Shown: piece after piece, positions 1-8,815 of the stretch
Layout of the letters: every line of letters begins with the position of its first letter
How positions within the stretch are numbered: the first letter of the stretch is position 1
Source of the DNA: DATJLY01 sp035518375
GTDB lineage: Bacteria > Pseudomonadota > Alphaproteobacteria > ATCC43930 > CGMCC-115725
Direction: 5' to 3'
Assembly: GCA_035518375.1 (NCBI GenBank)
Contig: DATIXQ010000055.1
Coordinates: 1 to 64,000, forward strand
DNA length: 64,000 nucleotides
Program-made: the position numbers and the translations under genes
The notes under the pieces: generated by a model
What the model was told of the DNA's origin: nothing
Seen by the model: the letters and a program-made list of their open reading frames with translations, nothing else
The model's database searches: none

Positions 1-276
1 GAATACTGCGCGCCGGCAGTGACGCTGCCGCCCGGTACGGTGCGCGGCCAGACCGAGCCCTGTCTCACCGTGACCGATCCGGGCTATCCGATCGTGATCA
101 ATCAGGACATTCCGAACGACCTGGCGTACCGATTGGCAAAGGCCCTCAATGAATCGAGCGCGCATCATTGGGCGTCCGAGGATATTTTCTACAGCACGCG
201 GCATGCGCCCGATACCTACGCGCCGCTTCATCCCGGCGCCGCCCGCTACTATCGCGAGCTGGGCGTCCTCGCTTAG
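1..276 (+). CDS. TAXI-family TRAP transporter solute receptor, C-terminal part
   Basis: The frame is open from the first base and ends at TAG 274-276, so only the last 91 residues are present. The tail PLHPGAARYYRELGVL closely matches the C-terminus of TAXI-type periplasmic receptors of TRAP transporters, which usually end with a 'lHpGa.rYy.e.G' segment. Such receptors bind organic acids in the periplasm and deliver them to a DctQM-type membrane pair. No membrane subunit lies downstream, so any partner must be upstream of the window. The stop is 72 bases before the next gene, on the same strand. The family call rests on the tail only. Confidence 0.7.
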   Translation, partial: EYCAPAVTLPPGTVRGQTEPCLTVTDPGYPIVINQDIPNDLAYRLAKALNESSAHHWASEDIFYSTRHAPDTYAPLHPGAARYYRELGVLA

Positions 277-348
277 CGGAAACGATCGATGCGGCGCGAA
301 AACACGCAATTCCGAAGCGGCCCTTCAGCAACGGCCCAAGGAGGTTCC

Positions 349-1329
349 ATGGCTTCCGTTTTGTCCCGGCGCACGGCGTTGACAGTGCTTGCCGGCGCGC
401 TGACGCTGCCGGCGATCAGGACCGCACATGCCGCCGATACGCTGCGCGCCGGCAAGTCTGTGGCCGAGAATTTCGGCAACCTGCCGCTCGATATTGGAAT
501 GGAGTTCGGCATCTTCGAGAAGCGCGGCCTCATGATCGAGGAGCTCAACTTCACCGGCGGCTCGAAGGTGACGCAGGCCATGACGGCCGGCTCGGTCGAC
601 ATCGCGCTGAGCGGCGGCCCGGAGATGGCGTTCGTGGCCAAGGGGGCGCCCGAGATCGCGGTCGCCTCGATCTCGAGTTCGCCGGCCTTCATCGGGCTCT
701 GCGTCGGCGAGGACTCGACGGCACGGAGCCTCGACGATCTGAGGGGAAAGAAGATCAGCATCGCGAGCGTCGGCTCGGTGACGGAGTGGATGGCGAAGGA
801 ATTGAGCCGGCGGAAGGGCTGGACCGAGCCCAAGGATCAGACGACGACCGTAGTGATCGGCGGTTCGACCGCGGCCGACATCGCCGCACTCAAGACCGGG
901 CAGGTCGACGCGTGCTTGACGGCAACGCAAGTGGGATTCCTGCTCGAATCGCAGCATGCCGGCCGGTTGTTGGCCGACTGCTCCAGCTATGTCGGAAGCT
1001 TTGAGATCTTCACCATCTTCGCCAGCGCCGCGCTCGTTAAACAGAACCCCGGCGCTCTACGGCGATTCCTCGAGGGATGGTACGAGGCCGTCGCTTTCAT
1101 GAACACCCACAAGGAAGAGACCGTGCGCGTCGCCGTGCGGGTCATGCAATATCCGGCCAAGGTCGCGGAGCGCTCTTACGACACGTTCATGCCGAAATTT
1201 TCCAAGGACGGGCGCTTTGACCCCAAGGCGATCGAGACGCTTCGGCAGTCGTTCGCCGACCTCAAGATTCTCGAGGGTCCCGTCGACATGGAGAAGCTCT
1301 ACACCACCGAATTCCTCCCGAAGGTTTAG
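349..1329 (+). CDS. ABC transporter substrate-binding protein, NMT1/SsuA-like (paralogue 1)
   Basis: This 326-residue protein has a Tat-like signal (SRRTALT followed by a short hydrophobic stretch and an A-H-A cleavage region near residue 28), so it should act in the periplasm. The mature part starts DTLRAGKSVAENFG and keeps the two-lobed NMT1/THI5-SsuA layout: LDIGMEFGIFEKRGL near the start, then GSVDIALSGGPEMAF in the ligand-facing region. I chose ATG 349 because AAGGAGG lies 5 bases upstream; an in-frame ATG at 289 has no such site. No permease or ATPase gene follows. The protein closely resembles the product at 4371-5381, so one is probably a duplicate of the other. Ligand unknown; nitrate/sulfonate/thiamine-precursor type ligands are only family-level possibilities. 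Confidence 0.85.
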   Translation: MASVLSRRTALTVLAGALTLPAIRTAHAADTLRAGKSVAENFGNLPLDIGMEFGIFEKRGLMIEELNFTGGSKVTQAMTAGSVDIALSGGPEMAFVAKGAPEIAVASISSSPAFIGLCVGEDSTARSLDDLRGKKISIASVGSVTEWMAKELSRRKGWTEPKDQTTTVVIGGSTAADIAALKTGQVDACLTATQVGFLLESQHAGRLLADCSSYVGSFEIFTIFASAALVKQNPGALRRFLEGWYEAVAFMNTHKEETVRVAVRVMQYPAKVAERSYDTFMPKFSKDGRFDPKAIETLRQSFADLKILEGPVDMEKLYTTEFLPKV

Positions 1330-1493
1330 CCTCGTCCGCGTTCTCGGCTCACCGCCCGCCCCTGGCCCGCAATCGCTGACCGACATAGGGAGAGCGATCC
1401 GGCGGTCTGCCGCAAAGCTTCGACCGGCTGGAGCAGTTCTCGCTATATTGCGAGCGGTGTCCCGGTGAGTACGGGCGTGTCAGCGTTCTGGGG

Positions 1494-2282
1494 ATGGCGG
1501 CGGCGATGTTTCGTTCGGACGGATGGGGATGGCGCGCGCGGCTCGGACTGCTGGTGCCGCAAGCCGATACCGTACCTGAGTCAGAGTTTCACGCCATCGC
1601 GCCCGACGGCGTCTCGATCCACGCGACGCGCGTGCCGTTTTCCAACCGTTCGAGCGACGGGAGCATCCCCATGGTCGGCGATGCCCTCATGCGGGCCTAC
1701 CTCGAGCCGCCCCGTCTCGACGATGCGGCGGAGCTGATGGCCTCGGCGCCGGTGCATGTCGTGGCCCTGTGCTTCACCAACACGAGCTATCTCGGCACAG
1801 TCGAAGACGACCGCAACCTTGTCGAGCGCCTCGAGCGCAGGACACATGGTGTTCCCGTCATTACGACATGCCTTTCGGCCGTCATCGCATTGCGCGCGCT
1901 TGCGGCAGGGCGGCTCGCAATCGTCAACCCGCCCTGGATCGAGCCTGCGGTAACGGAGCGGGCCAAGGCATACTTCTCTGCCGCCGGCTTCGCCGTTGCG
2001 CTCGCCGGCACCCTCAACATGCCGCGCAATCCCGCCGACGCGCAGCCTGGCCGCATCTATGAATGGGCCCGCGCGCACGTACCGGCAGACGTCGATGCCA
2101 TTTTCTTCGGCGGCAACGGTTGCCGCGCCGTCGGTGCGATCGAGGCCATCGAGCAGGATCTCGGCAAGCCCGTGCTGACCGCCAACCAGGTTCTCGTTTG
2201 GCACGGGCTCAGGCTAAGCCGCGTCAACGTGAAGGTGGAAGGCTACGGATGCATCTTCGATCGGCCGATGCCGGCCAACTGA
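1494..2282 (+). CDS. Asp/Glu racemase-superfamily protein, maleate isomerase / arylmalonate decarboxylase-like
   Basis: The 262-residue product has the fold signature of the maleate cis-trans isomerase (NicE/MaiA) and arylmalonate decarboxylase group. Two cysteines sit where the family's catalytic pair lies: one in LCFTNTSYLG in the N-terminal half and one in GGNGCRAVGAIEAIE in the C-terminal half, followed by GKPVLTANQVLVWHGLR, typical of the family. Both cysteines being present favours isomerase-type chemistry over decarboxylase, which keeps only one. It is probably cytoplasmic. The start is uncertain: ATG 1494 has only a weak upstream site and ATG 1506 is an alternative. The cupin gene follows 8 bases after the stop, so the two are probably co-transcribed and may act on the same ring-cleavage products. 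Confidence 0.75.
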   Translation: MAAAMFRSDGWGWRARLGLLVPQADTVPESEFHAIAPDGVSIHATRVPFSNRSSDGSIPMVGDALMRAYLEPPRLDDAAELMASAPVHVVALCFTNTSYLGTVEDDRNLVERLERRTHGVPVITTCLSAVIALRALAAGRLAIVNPPWIEPAVTERAKAYFSAAGFAVALAGTLNMPRNPADAQPGRIYEWARAHVPADVDAIFFGGNGCRAVGAIEAIEQDLGKPVLTANQVLVWHGLRLSRVNVKVEGYGCIFDRPMPAN

Positions 2283-2290
2283 AAGGAAGC

Positions 2291-2836
2291 ATGCCAATGC
2301 TGACGATGCCGAAAATCGACCTTGCCATGCCGAATATCGACTTCGAGGGCGTGATGCGGCAATTGCTCGAAAGCGGAAGACGCACCCAGCAGCTCTGGCT
2401 CGCGGACGGCTCGATGGCCTTCATCGCGCGCGGCCGGGAATATCGGAGCGAGTTCCATGTCAATCCGAGCTACGAGATCCAGTACTCGCTCAAGGGCGAT
2501 CTGAACCTCCATTACCGCACGCCCGAGGGTGTCGAGAAGATTGCCTTCGTTCCCGAGGGCTCGTGCATCTTCCAGCCGCCGCTCGTGCCGCATTCGCCTC
2601 GCTTTGCTCCGGACGCTTTCCAATTCGTCATCGAGCGCGCGCGGGTTCCGGGTGAGATCGACCGGTTCTATTGGTATTGCGCAGCGTGCGATCATTTGCT
2701 GCACGAAGAGACCTATAGCGTCGACGACTACAAAGCGGATCCGGTGACGCGCGCCTACGAGCGATATTATCGATCGCTCGAGTACCGCACCTGCAAGAAG
2801 TGCGGCACCGTCGCACCGTCGCCGGAAGCCCTGTAG
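2291..2836 (+). CDS. 3-hydroxyanthranilate 3,4-dioxygenase-type cupin
   Basis: A 181-residue protein of the size of bacterial 3-hydroxyanthranilate dioxygenases, non-haem Fe(II) enzymes that open an aminophenol-type ring. The predicted metal ligands are H56 and E62 (EFHVNPSYEIQY) and H101 (PPLVPHSPRF), with the spacing of the characterised family. The C-terminus has the extra rubredoxin-like site seen in bacterial and yeast members: CAAC near residue 141 and CKKC near residue 172. Start ATG 2291 follows AAAGGAAG; ATG 2297 is also possible. No other kynurenine-pathway genes are nearby, so the true substrate may be another 2-aminophenol-like or hydroxylated ring acid. It pairs with the maleate isomerase-like gene upstream. 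Confidence 0.82.
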   Translation: MPMLTMPKIDLAMPNIDFEGVMRQLLESGRRTQQLWLADGSMAFIARGREYRSEFHVNPSYEIQYSLKGDLNLHYRTPEGVEKIAFVPEGSCIFQPPLVPHSPRFAPDAFQFVIERARVPGEIDRFYWYCAACDHLLHEETYSVDDYKADPVTRAYERYYRSLEYRTCKKCGTVAPSPEAL

Positions 2837-2958
2837 GCTGCCTCAAGCGCGGCGATGAAGGTGCGCGTCAGCGCGCGGCGCGCCCGGCATGATCGGGCTC
2901 CTGGAACAGAGCCGTGGCGATGGACGAACGGTTCGCGCCAAACGCGGTGATCTTTTAT

Positions 2959-4068
2959 CTACCAGACCTGATGAGCAACTTCGACGACACGCGCGAGCTT
3001 TCGTTCGACTTGATCCATAGACATGGTTTGCCGGATCCGCACGGGCACGCTTGCGAAGCCGCATTGCGGCGAGAGACAGAGCCGATCGAGTTCAACGAAC
3101 TTCGTTGCCTCCTCGATGCGACGCTTCAAGGCCTCGACTGATTCGAGGGCCGCGTCCTTGGTGCTCACGAGTCCGAGCACAGCTTTCTTTGGCTTCGGCA
3201 AATGGCGCAGCGGACTGAAATCACCCGCGCGCGGAGTGTCGTATTCGAGGAAGAAGCCGTCGGCGTCGAGGCGATTGAACATGCGGTCGGCGATGGGCTC
3301 GTATCCGCCGTCGGCCATGCCACGGCCGGCGTTGCCGCGGCACATGTGAACGCAGACGGTCATTCCGGGCGGCCGGTCCCGGATCGAGGCGTTGATTGCG
3401 TCGATATAGAGATCGATGAGTGTGTCGGGATCGTCGCCTCGCCTGCGTACGACCTCCATGTTTGCCGGGTCGCAGATGACGGCAAGCGGCACCTCGTCCA
3501 TCTGAAGATAGGTGCAGCCACGGCTCGCGAGGTCGGCGACTTCTTCGCGCATGATCCGCGCGAGATCTTCCAGCAAAGCCTTGGCAGTAGGATAGGCGGC
3601 CCGGTCAAGCACCACGTCGCCAGTAAAGAAATGCGCGACCGAAGGGGTTGGCAGGTTCGCCTTGATCGGACCTCGCGTCATGCCCTTGAGCGACGAGAAA
3701 TCATCGGCGGACAGCGGCTCGCGTCGGCTCAGCCTCCGGGTGACCTTCGGCTCCCGTATCGTCGGCAGAGCGGTCCCATCGAACATTCGGATGGGGAATG
3801 CGCGCTCGACGGTCTCTGGGCCGAAGCCATCGCACCGGTCGTAAAGGAACTCGCGCCACCCGCGCTTGCGATACTCGCCGTCGGTGATCGCGCCGATGCC
3901 GACGCGTTCCTGCATCGCAACCGCATCGCGGATGCACTCGTCCTCGATCTGCTTCAGCTCCGCGCGCGGGATTTCGCCCTTGGCGTAGCGCTCCCGTGCG
4001 GCCAGGAGCCGATCAGGGCGTGGCAAGCTGCCGACGTGTTCGGCGCGAAACGGAGCAGACGCAACCAT
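2959..4068 (-). CDS. Cobalamin-independent methionine synthase (MetE C-terminal domain)-like protein
   Basis: This 369-residue protein corresponds to the catalytic C-terminal barrel of MetE only; full MetE is about twice as long. The zinc ligands are recognisable: His and Cys in CVHMCRGN and the distal Cys in LSPQCGFAS. The N-terminus FRAEHVGSLPRPDRLLAA is typical of the short 'MetE-like' methyltransferase family, whose methyl donor and acceptor are mostly unknown. It starts with ATG behind GGGAGGAAG on the minus strand. It lies between the two paralogous binding proteins, on the opposite strand, and ends convergently with the cupin gene 122 bases away. A role in methyl transfer during catabolism is possible but only inferred. 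Confidence 0.82.
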   Translation of the reverse strand: MVASAPFRAEHVGSLPRPDRLLAARERYAKGEIPRAELKQIEDECIRDAVAMQERVGIGAITDGEYRKRGWREFLYDRCDGFGPETVERAFPIRMFDGTALPTIREPKVTRRLSRREPLSADDFSSLKGMTRGPIKANLPTPSVAHFFTGDVVLDRAAYPTAKALLEDLARIMREEVADLASRGCTYLQMDEVPLAVICDPANMEVVRRRGDDPDTLIDLYIDAINASIRDRPPGMTVCVHMCRGNAGRGMADGGYEPIADRMFNRLDADGFFLEYDTPRAGDFSPLRHLPKPKKAVLGLVSTKDAALESVEALKRRIEEATKFVELDRLCLSPQCGFASVPVRIRQTMSMDQVERKLARVVEVAHQVW

Positions 4069-4370
4069 GCTTCCTCCCTCTGAAAGAGTTCTCGCCCGAA
4101 TGTGACCCGGCCATGGATGGCGGGTACGCCCTTCTCATCGAGCGCTTTAGTTCTTAGCATAGGGGCAACCGCGCTCGCTGCGGGAGCGGAAAAATGCCGC
4201 CGGCGGTGGACGAACTCTGCAAACTCTATGAGTTCGATATGGACGCGCCGAGTATCTCTCATAAACCGAAGCGGCGACGTGCGCACTGTCGCGGCTTGCC
4301 TAAACTCCGCATCGCTGCGCATACTCGAGCTCTCGCAAGAGAAGTCCAGTCGCTTGAGAAGGAGGATGGA
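4069..4370. other. Divergent intergenic region, 302 bases
   Basis: This non-coding stretch separates the start of the MetE-like gene (minus) from the second binding-protein gene (plus), so it must hold divergent promoters and both ribosome binding sites (GGGAGGAAG facing left, AAGGAGGA at 4359-4366 facing right). An open frame from 4194 runs into the binding protein, but it is basic, lacks a signal peptide and is not needed for the gene. I see no strong palindrome and no convincing -35/-10 pair. Confidence 0.5.
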
Positions 4371-5381
4371 ATGACGTCCACACTTTCTCGGCGTGCGGTT
4401 CTCGCCGGGCTCACCGGCTCCGTCATGGCATCGTCGATCCCTGCGGCAAAGGCGGCCGATAAGCTGCGCGTCGGAAAAGCAGTGTCCGAGAATTTCGGCT
4501 TCGTTCCGCTCGATATTGGCATTGAAGCCGGCATCTTCCGCAAAGAGAACCTCGACATCGAGGAGTTGATTTTTACCGGTGGCGCCAAAGTGGCGCAGGC
4601 GATGGCTGCCGGGTCCATCGATATCTCGCTGTCCGCCGGCCCCGACATGGCCTTCGTCGCCAAGGGCGCACCGGAAATCGCTATAGCATCGATCTCGTCC
4701 TCGCCGGGGTTCATGGGCTTCAGCGTCGGAACGCAGTCGACCGCACGGGCCCTCGATGATCTTCGCGGCACGAAAATCGGCGTTACATCTCCAGGCTCGC
4801 TCACCGATTGGCTCGTCGAGGACTTGAACCGGGCGAAAGGCTGGACTGGTGCGGACCGAGCCGTCGCGGTCGCGATCGGCGGCTCGCTTGCGGCCGACGT
4901 CGCCGCGCTGAAGACTGGTGAGGTTGCGGCGTCGGTCGGCAATGCTCAGTTGGGCTATATGCTTGAACAGGAGAAAGTGGGCCGCCTGCTCGCCGACTGC
5001 GCAGAGTATGTGAAAAGCATTGAGCTCTTTACGATCTTTGCAAGCAACGCGCTCGTGCGTCAGAACCCCGAGGCAGTGCGCCGTTTTCTTAAAGGGTGGT
5101 TCGAAACGGTTGCCTTTATGAAGCACAACAAGGCCAAGACGGTCGAGATCGCGGCGAAGGCGACGGGCTATCTCCCGCAAGTGACCGCGCGCACCTATGA
5201 TAATCTGATATCGGAATTCTCCACTGACGGCCGGTTCAAGCCCGAGGCTCTCGAAACCTTGCGCGTCTCGTTCATCGACATGAAGACCCTTCCCGGACCG
5301 ATCGACATGGAGAAACTCTTCACCACTGCTTTTCTGCCGAAACCTTCCGCGGCCCGAGTAGGGATGGGAATGAAGGGATAG
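4371..5381 (+). CDS. ABC transporter substrate-binding protein, NMT1/SsuA-like (paralogue 2)
   Basis: A 336-residue periplasmic binding protein with a Tat-like leader (LSRRAVLAG, cleavage likely after AAKA near residue 26). It aligns nearly end to end with the product at 349-1329; for example both share the ASISSSP stretch, the EIFTIFAS or ELFTIFAS stretch and the ending MEKL.TT.FLPK. ATG 4371 sits 4 bases behind AAGGAGGA, which fixes the start. The next gene begins 5 bases after the stop and encodes a decarboxylase-like protein of the same broad fold without a leader. No permease or ATPase accompanies it, so the transport partner must be encoded elsewhere. Ligand unknown; the neighbouring Rieske oxygenase suggests an aromatic acid. 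Confidence 0.86.
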   Translation: MTSTLSRRAVLAGLTGSVMASSIPAAKAADKLRVGKAVSENFGFVPLDIGIEAGIFRKENLDIEELIFTGGAKVAQAMAAGSIDISLSAGPDMAFVAKGAPEIAIASISSSPGFMGFSVGTQSTARALDDLRGTKIGVTSPGSLTDWLVEDLNRAKGWTGADRAVAVAIGGSLAADVAALKTGEVAASVGNAQLGYMLEQEKVGRLLADCAEYVKSIELFTIFASNALVRQNPEAVRRFLKGWFETVAFMKHNKAKTVEIAAKATGYLPQVTARTYDNLISEFSTDGRFKPEALETLRVSFIDMKTLPGPIDMEKLFTTAFLPKPSAARVGMGMKG

Positions 5382-5386
5382 GCATC

Positions 5387-6400
5387 ATGAGCGAGCTGTC
5401 CCTGAGCTTCATCTCGGGCATGAACGAGCGGGTGGAACCGCTGTTCGACGGGTCCGTCAAAGTCGAGGGGGTGAATCTTATCGCGACGCGGTCCGATCCG
5501 TCGGAGACATTCTGGCGCCAGCTCAGCTTCGAGGAGTTCGAGATCGCCGAAATGTCGCTTTCCTCGTATCTCATAGCCCGCGCCGGCGGCATGGACATGA
5601 TCGCCATCCCGGTGTTTCCGTCGCGCCGCTTCATGGAAGCCGAGCTGTCGATCCACGTCGATGCCGGAATCAAGGGGCCGGAGGACCTCGCCGGCAAGCG
5701 CGTCGGTGTCGGGGAATACCAGCAGACCGCCTCGCTCTGGCTACGGGGCACGCTCGAGCACGATTTCGGTGTCTCGCAATACAAGATCCATTGGTTCATG
5801 GAGCGAAGCGAAGAGTTCAGCCACGGCGGTGCCACCGGCTTCAATCCGCCTACGGGCATTTCGTTCGAGCGCATTCCCGTGAACAAGAGCCTCGCCTCAA
5901 TGCTCGTCGCGCACGAGCTTGACGCCGCGCCCGTGGGGCGCGCCTTCGCCCGCGAGAAGAACATCGTCGACCGTTCGACGCAGATCCGCGCCCGCGAGGG
6001 CGACTGGTCCAAGGTGCGGCGCCTCTTTCCCGACCTGATCGCGGAAGGGACGCGCTTTTTCAAGAATCACGGCTATATCCCCGCGAACCATGCTTACGTC
6101 ATCCGCGGCGATATCTACCGTAAGTACCCGTGGATCGCGTTCAACCTCTACAAGGCGTTCGTCGCGTCGAAGGAGCTGGCTATGGAGCGCTTACCGCACC
6201 GTATTCCTTCGGGCCTGATCTTCGGCCCGGAGTATATGCGCCAGACGCAAGCGATCTTCGGCGATGACCCTTATCCCTACGGGGTCAAGGCAAACCGTCC
6301 CATGCTGCAGACCATTATCGACTACTCGTTTGAACAGGGGCTCACCAAGGAGAAGCAAAAGATAGAAAACCTTTTTGCCGAGAGCACGCTCGGGCTCTAG
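5387..6400 (+). CDS. 4,5-dihydroxyphthalate decarboxylase-like protein (type-2 periplasmic-binding fold)
   Basis: The 337-residue product matches the 4,5-dihydroxyphthalate decarboxylase (Pht5/OphC-type) family: LFDGSVKVEGVNLI at the N-terminus, then FWRQLSFEEFEIAEMSLSSYLIAR, which is the family hallmark. It has no signal peptide, so it is cytoplasmic, in line with an enzyme or sensor rather than a transporter receptor. In phthalate degradation this enzyme removes a carboxylate from the dihydroxylated ring formed by phthalate 4,5-dioxygenase; here a phthalate-dioxygenase-type Rieske gene follows 14 bases downstream, which supports a linked reaction. Many family members are annotated as transporter binding proteins, so the exact function remains open. 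Confidence 0.78.
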   Translation: MSELSLSFISGMNERVEPLFDGSVKVEGVNLIATRSDPSETFWRQLSFEEFEIAEMSLSSYLIARAGGMDMIAIPVFPSRRFMEAELSIHVDAGIKGPEDLAGKRVGVGEYQQTASLWLRGTLEHDFGVSQYKIHWFMERSEEFSHGGATGFNPPTGISFERIPVNKSLASMLVAHELDAAPVGRAFAREKNIVDRSTQIRAREGDWSKVRRLFPDLIAEGTRFFKNHGYIPANHAYVIRGDIYRKYPWIAFNLYKAFVASKELAMERLPHRIPSGLIFGPEYMRQTQAIFGDDPYPYGVKANRPMLQTIIDYSFEQGLTKEKQKIENLFAESTLGL

Positions 6401-6414
6401 GAGGCAAACTCGCC

Positions 6415-7692
6415 ATGCTGACGCAGGAACAGAATGACCTCTTGACCCGCGTCGGCCCAGGCACGCCGATGGGCAAGCTGATGCGGCGCTACTGGCATCC
6501 CATCGCAACCTGCCATGAGCTCAAGGAGAACCCGGTCAAGGCAGTCCGCATCCTCGGCGAGTCCTTGACGCTTTTCCGCGACCGCCAGGGGCATCTCGGC
6601 CTGATCGGCCAGCGCTGCGCTCATCGCCGCGTCGACTTGAGATTTGGTATTCCCGAGGCCAATGGCCTGCGCTGCCCCTATCACGGCTGGCTCTACGATC
6701 GCGCCGGCCGCTGTCTCGAGCAGCCGGCCGAAATCGCCGGTACCGATTTCCAAAAGAGCATCAAGCTCCCTTCTTATCCGGCCGAGGAATTGGGCGGACT
6801 TGTATGGACCTATCTCGGCCCCGAGCCACGGCCACTCCTGCCGCGCTGGGACCTGTTCGTCGAGGAACACGCCTTTCGCATGATCGGGACCACCGATGTT
6901 CCGTGCAATTGGCTGCAATGCCAGGAGAACGCGGTCGATACGGTACACACCGAATGGGCGCACGGCCGGCTCGCGCAATATGCGATCGAGCGCAAGAGCG
7001 TCACCGATCCGCGCCGCATCGAGCAGGCGCAACGCTTTCGCCGTCACCATCTGAAAATCGACTTCGCGCCGGTCGAAGTGGGCATCCAGAAGCGCCGGCT
7101 CGTCGAGGGTCAGTCCGAGGATGCGGAGGAATGGCGGACCGGCCACCCGATGGTGTTTCCCAACTATGTCCGCATAGGACAGCTCGGCTATTCCGAGTTT
7201 CAGATTCGAGTACCCTTGGATGACACGCACACGTGGCATCTCGCCTATCATGTCTATTTCCCGGGCGAGGACGTCGAGGTTCCGAAACAAGACCCCGTCC
7301 CAGCCTTCAATGTTCCCATCCAGGAGTTGCCTGAATTCGTGCTGGGCCAGGATTTGCTATGTTGGGCTGCGCAAGGCGAAATCTGCGACCGCACGCAGGA
7401 GCAATTGGGCGTCTCCGATCGCGGGCTCGTCATGTTTCGTAAGCTCTTGATGGAACAGATCGAGGTCGTTGAGATGGGCGGCGATCCCATCAACACCATT
7501 CGCGATCCCGCGAAGAACAAGTGCATCAGTCTATCGCTCGAGGACCGGGGCGACCTCTCGAATTACCGGCCGGGCAGCGTCTATTACAACAACACCGGCC
7601 GGAACAGCCCGGTGCTCGCCGAGCTCGACGCGCTCATGATGAAAGGTGCGGCCGCGGCAAAGGCGAGAGCGCTCAAGCGGGCGACGAAGTGA
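6415..7692 (+). CDS. Rieske [2Fe-2S] oxygenase, phthalate 4,5-dioxygenase-type oxygenase subunit
   Basis: This 425-residue protein opens with LLTRVGPGTPMGKLMRRYWHP, the usual start of phthalate 4,5-dioxygenase-type oxygenases. The Rieske cluster ligands are visible in CAHRRVDL and CPYHGW. The mononuclear iron site lies in ENAVDTVHTEWAHG, with the bridging Asp and two His. These enzymes hydroxylate or O-demethylate aromatic acids and need a reductase; none of the usual FMN/ferredoxin type (PDR) is present, although a PyrK-like FAD/2Fe-2S protein lies 1.1 kb downstream. The start follows GGAGGCAAACTCGCC. It is likely co-transcribed with the preceding decarboxylase-like gene and the SDR that follows. 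Confidence 0.88.
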   Translation: MLTQEQNDLLTRVGPGTPMGKLMRRYWHPIATCHELKENPVKAVRILGESLTLFRDRQGHLGLIGQRCAHRRVDLRFGIPEANGLRCPYHGWLYDRAGRCLEQPAEIAGTDFQKSIKLPSYPAEELGGLVWTYLGPEPRPLLPRWDLFVEEHAFRMIGTTDVPCNWLQCQENAVDTVHTEWAHGRLAQYAIERKSVTDPRRIEQAQRFRRHHLKIDFAPVEVGIQKRRLVEGQSEDAEEWRTGHPMVFPNYVRIGQLGYSEFQIRVPLDDTHTWHLAYHVYFPGEDVEVPKQDPVPAFNVPIQELPEFVLGQDLLCWAAQGEICDRTQEQLGVSDRGLVMFRKLLMEQIEVVEMGGDPINTIRDPAKNKCISLSLEDRGDLSNYRPGSVYYNNTGRNSPVLAELDALMMKGAAAAKARALKRATK

Positions 7693-7738
7693 GTGCTGAG
7701 GCGGCTGGGCAGGGTCAGGCAAAGGCGAGGAGGGAAAG

Positions 7739-8605
7739 ATGGAACCGGCTGCCATGACGGACAAGGTTGTCGTCATAACCGGCGGCGCGCGCGGAATGGG
7801 CCGTGCCTATGTGCACGCGTTCCTGGCCGCGGGCGCCAAAGTGGTGGCGACCGATCGGTCCTGGGATGGCGCCGAGACGCCGCCGGCAGAACTTTCCGAC
7901 AATGGCAGGAAACTGCTCGCTTGCGACATGGACGTGACAAACGACACGCAGATCGACAAGGCCTACGAAGCGGCGCTTGCCCGCTTCGGCACTATCGACG
8001 TCCTTATCAACAACGCGGCACTGCGCCAGCGCGACCTATTTCCTCCGACCGGCCGCGTTACAACGCTCGAAACCAAAGACAGCGACTGGGAACGCTCGTT
8101 CGCAGTCAACGTGTTCGGGGTTCTCAAGGTTACGCGGCGCTTCATTCGACCAATGCTCGAAAAGAAGCGGGGCAGCGTCGTCAACACGGTGTCGAGCGGA
8201 ATCCTCAACCACTCGCACGGCGGTGCCTATACCGCGCTCAGGCCCAACAGCCGCGAAATGCCCTATATGTCGTCGAAGGCCGCACTTGCGACCATGAGCT
8301 TTTATCTTGCCGATGAGGTGAAGGACAGGGGCGTTGCCGTCAACATAGTTGTTCCGGGCCATACGCGCACCACCGGGTTCGACGAGCAAAACCGGGCGCG
8401 GCTCGCGCAAGGTGCGCGGCCTGGTCCCCTCCCTGTTGTGCCCGAGCATATGGTGCCGCTTGTCCTCTACCTCGCCGGCCAGGATGCGAGCACCATGACC
8501 GGCCGAATGTTCGACGTCATGATATGGAATGAGGAGCATGGCTTCGGCGGGCACGAGCGCTGGGCCGATCGGTCGTTCTCATACGAAAGCTTGCTGCCGC
8601 GATAG
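7739..8605 (+). CDS. Short-chain dehydrogenase/reductase
   Basis: A 288-residue SDR, slightly longer than the classical 250. The cofactor motif TGGARGMG is near residue 15, the NNA motif follows (LINNAAL), the catalytic Ser lies in VNTVSSGIL and Tyr/Lys in YMSSK. An acidic residue at the end of strand 2 (VVATDRS) favours NAD over NADP. ATG 7739 has a strong site (GAGGAGGGAAAG); an in-frame ATG at 7754 is a weaker alternative. After the Rieske oxygenase, a natural role is to oxidise a cis-dihydrodiol or other alcohol to the catechol or ketone; this is inferred from position only. An insertion between the Ser and Tyr motifs (AYTALRPNSREMP) may shape the substrate pocket. Confidence 0.85.
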   Translation: MEPAAMTDKVVVITGGARGMGRAYVHAFLAAGAKVVATDRSWDGAETPPAELSDNGRKLLACDMDVTNDTQIDKAYEAALARFGTIDVLINNAALRQRDLFPPTGRVTTLETKDSDWERSFAVNVFGVLKVTRRFIRPMLEKKRGSVVNTVSSGILNHSHGGAYTALRPNSREMPYMSSKAALATMSFYLADEVKDRGVAVNIVVPGHTRTTGFDEQNRARLAQGARPGPLPVVPEHMVPLVLYLAGQDASTMTGRMFDVMIWNEEHGFGGHERWADRSFSYESLLPR

Positions 8606-8815
8606 GCTGGCCACGCGCAACTCAGCGTGCGAAAAGCAGATAGCGTTCCCGCGGTCTCCGCTGCAAAATTCTTATGCGACGCGACTGGGATGGCAAGGCG
8701 GTCGGCTTTGTCATAGATGTGACCACGGCACGTGGGGCCACATGGGGCCTCCGCCAGTCTCTGATCGGTCGCGTGGTCCTGCCTTGGGTCGGAAACCAAT
8801 CGCCTCGCGGAGGAA

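Noticed and set aside
2837..2958. Possible remnant coding sequence on the minus strand between two convergent genes
   Set aside because: A short stretch reads like a protein end (RALTRTFIAALEAA), but it runs into the antisense of the cupin gene and no start or family can be supported.
8718..8732. Possible CRP-type site (TGTGACCACGGCACG)
   Set aside because: Only the left half matches; the right half differs at several positions.
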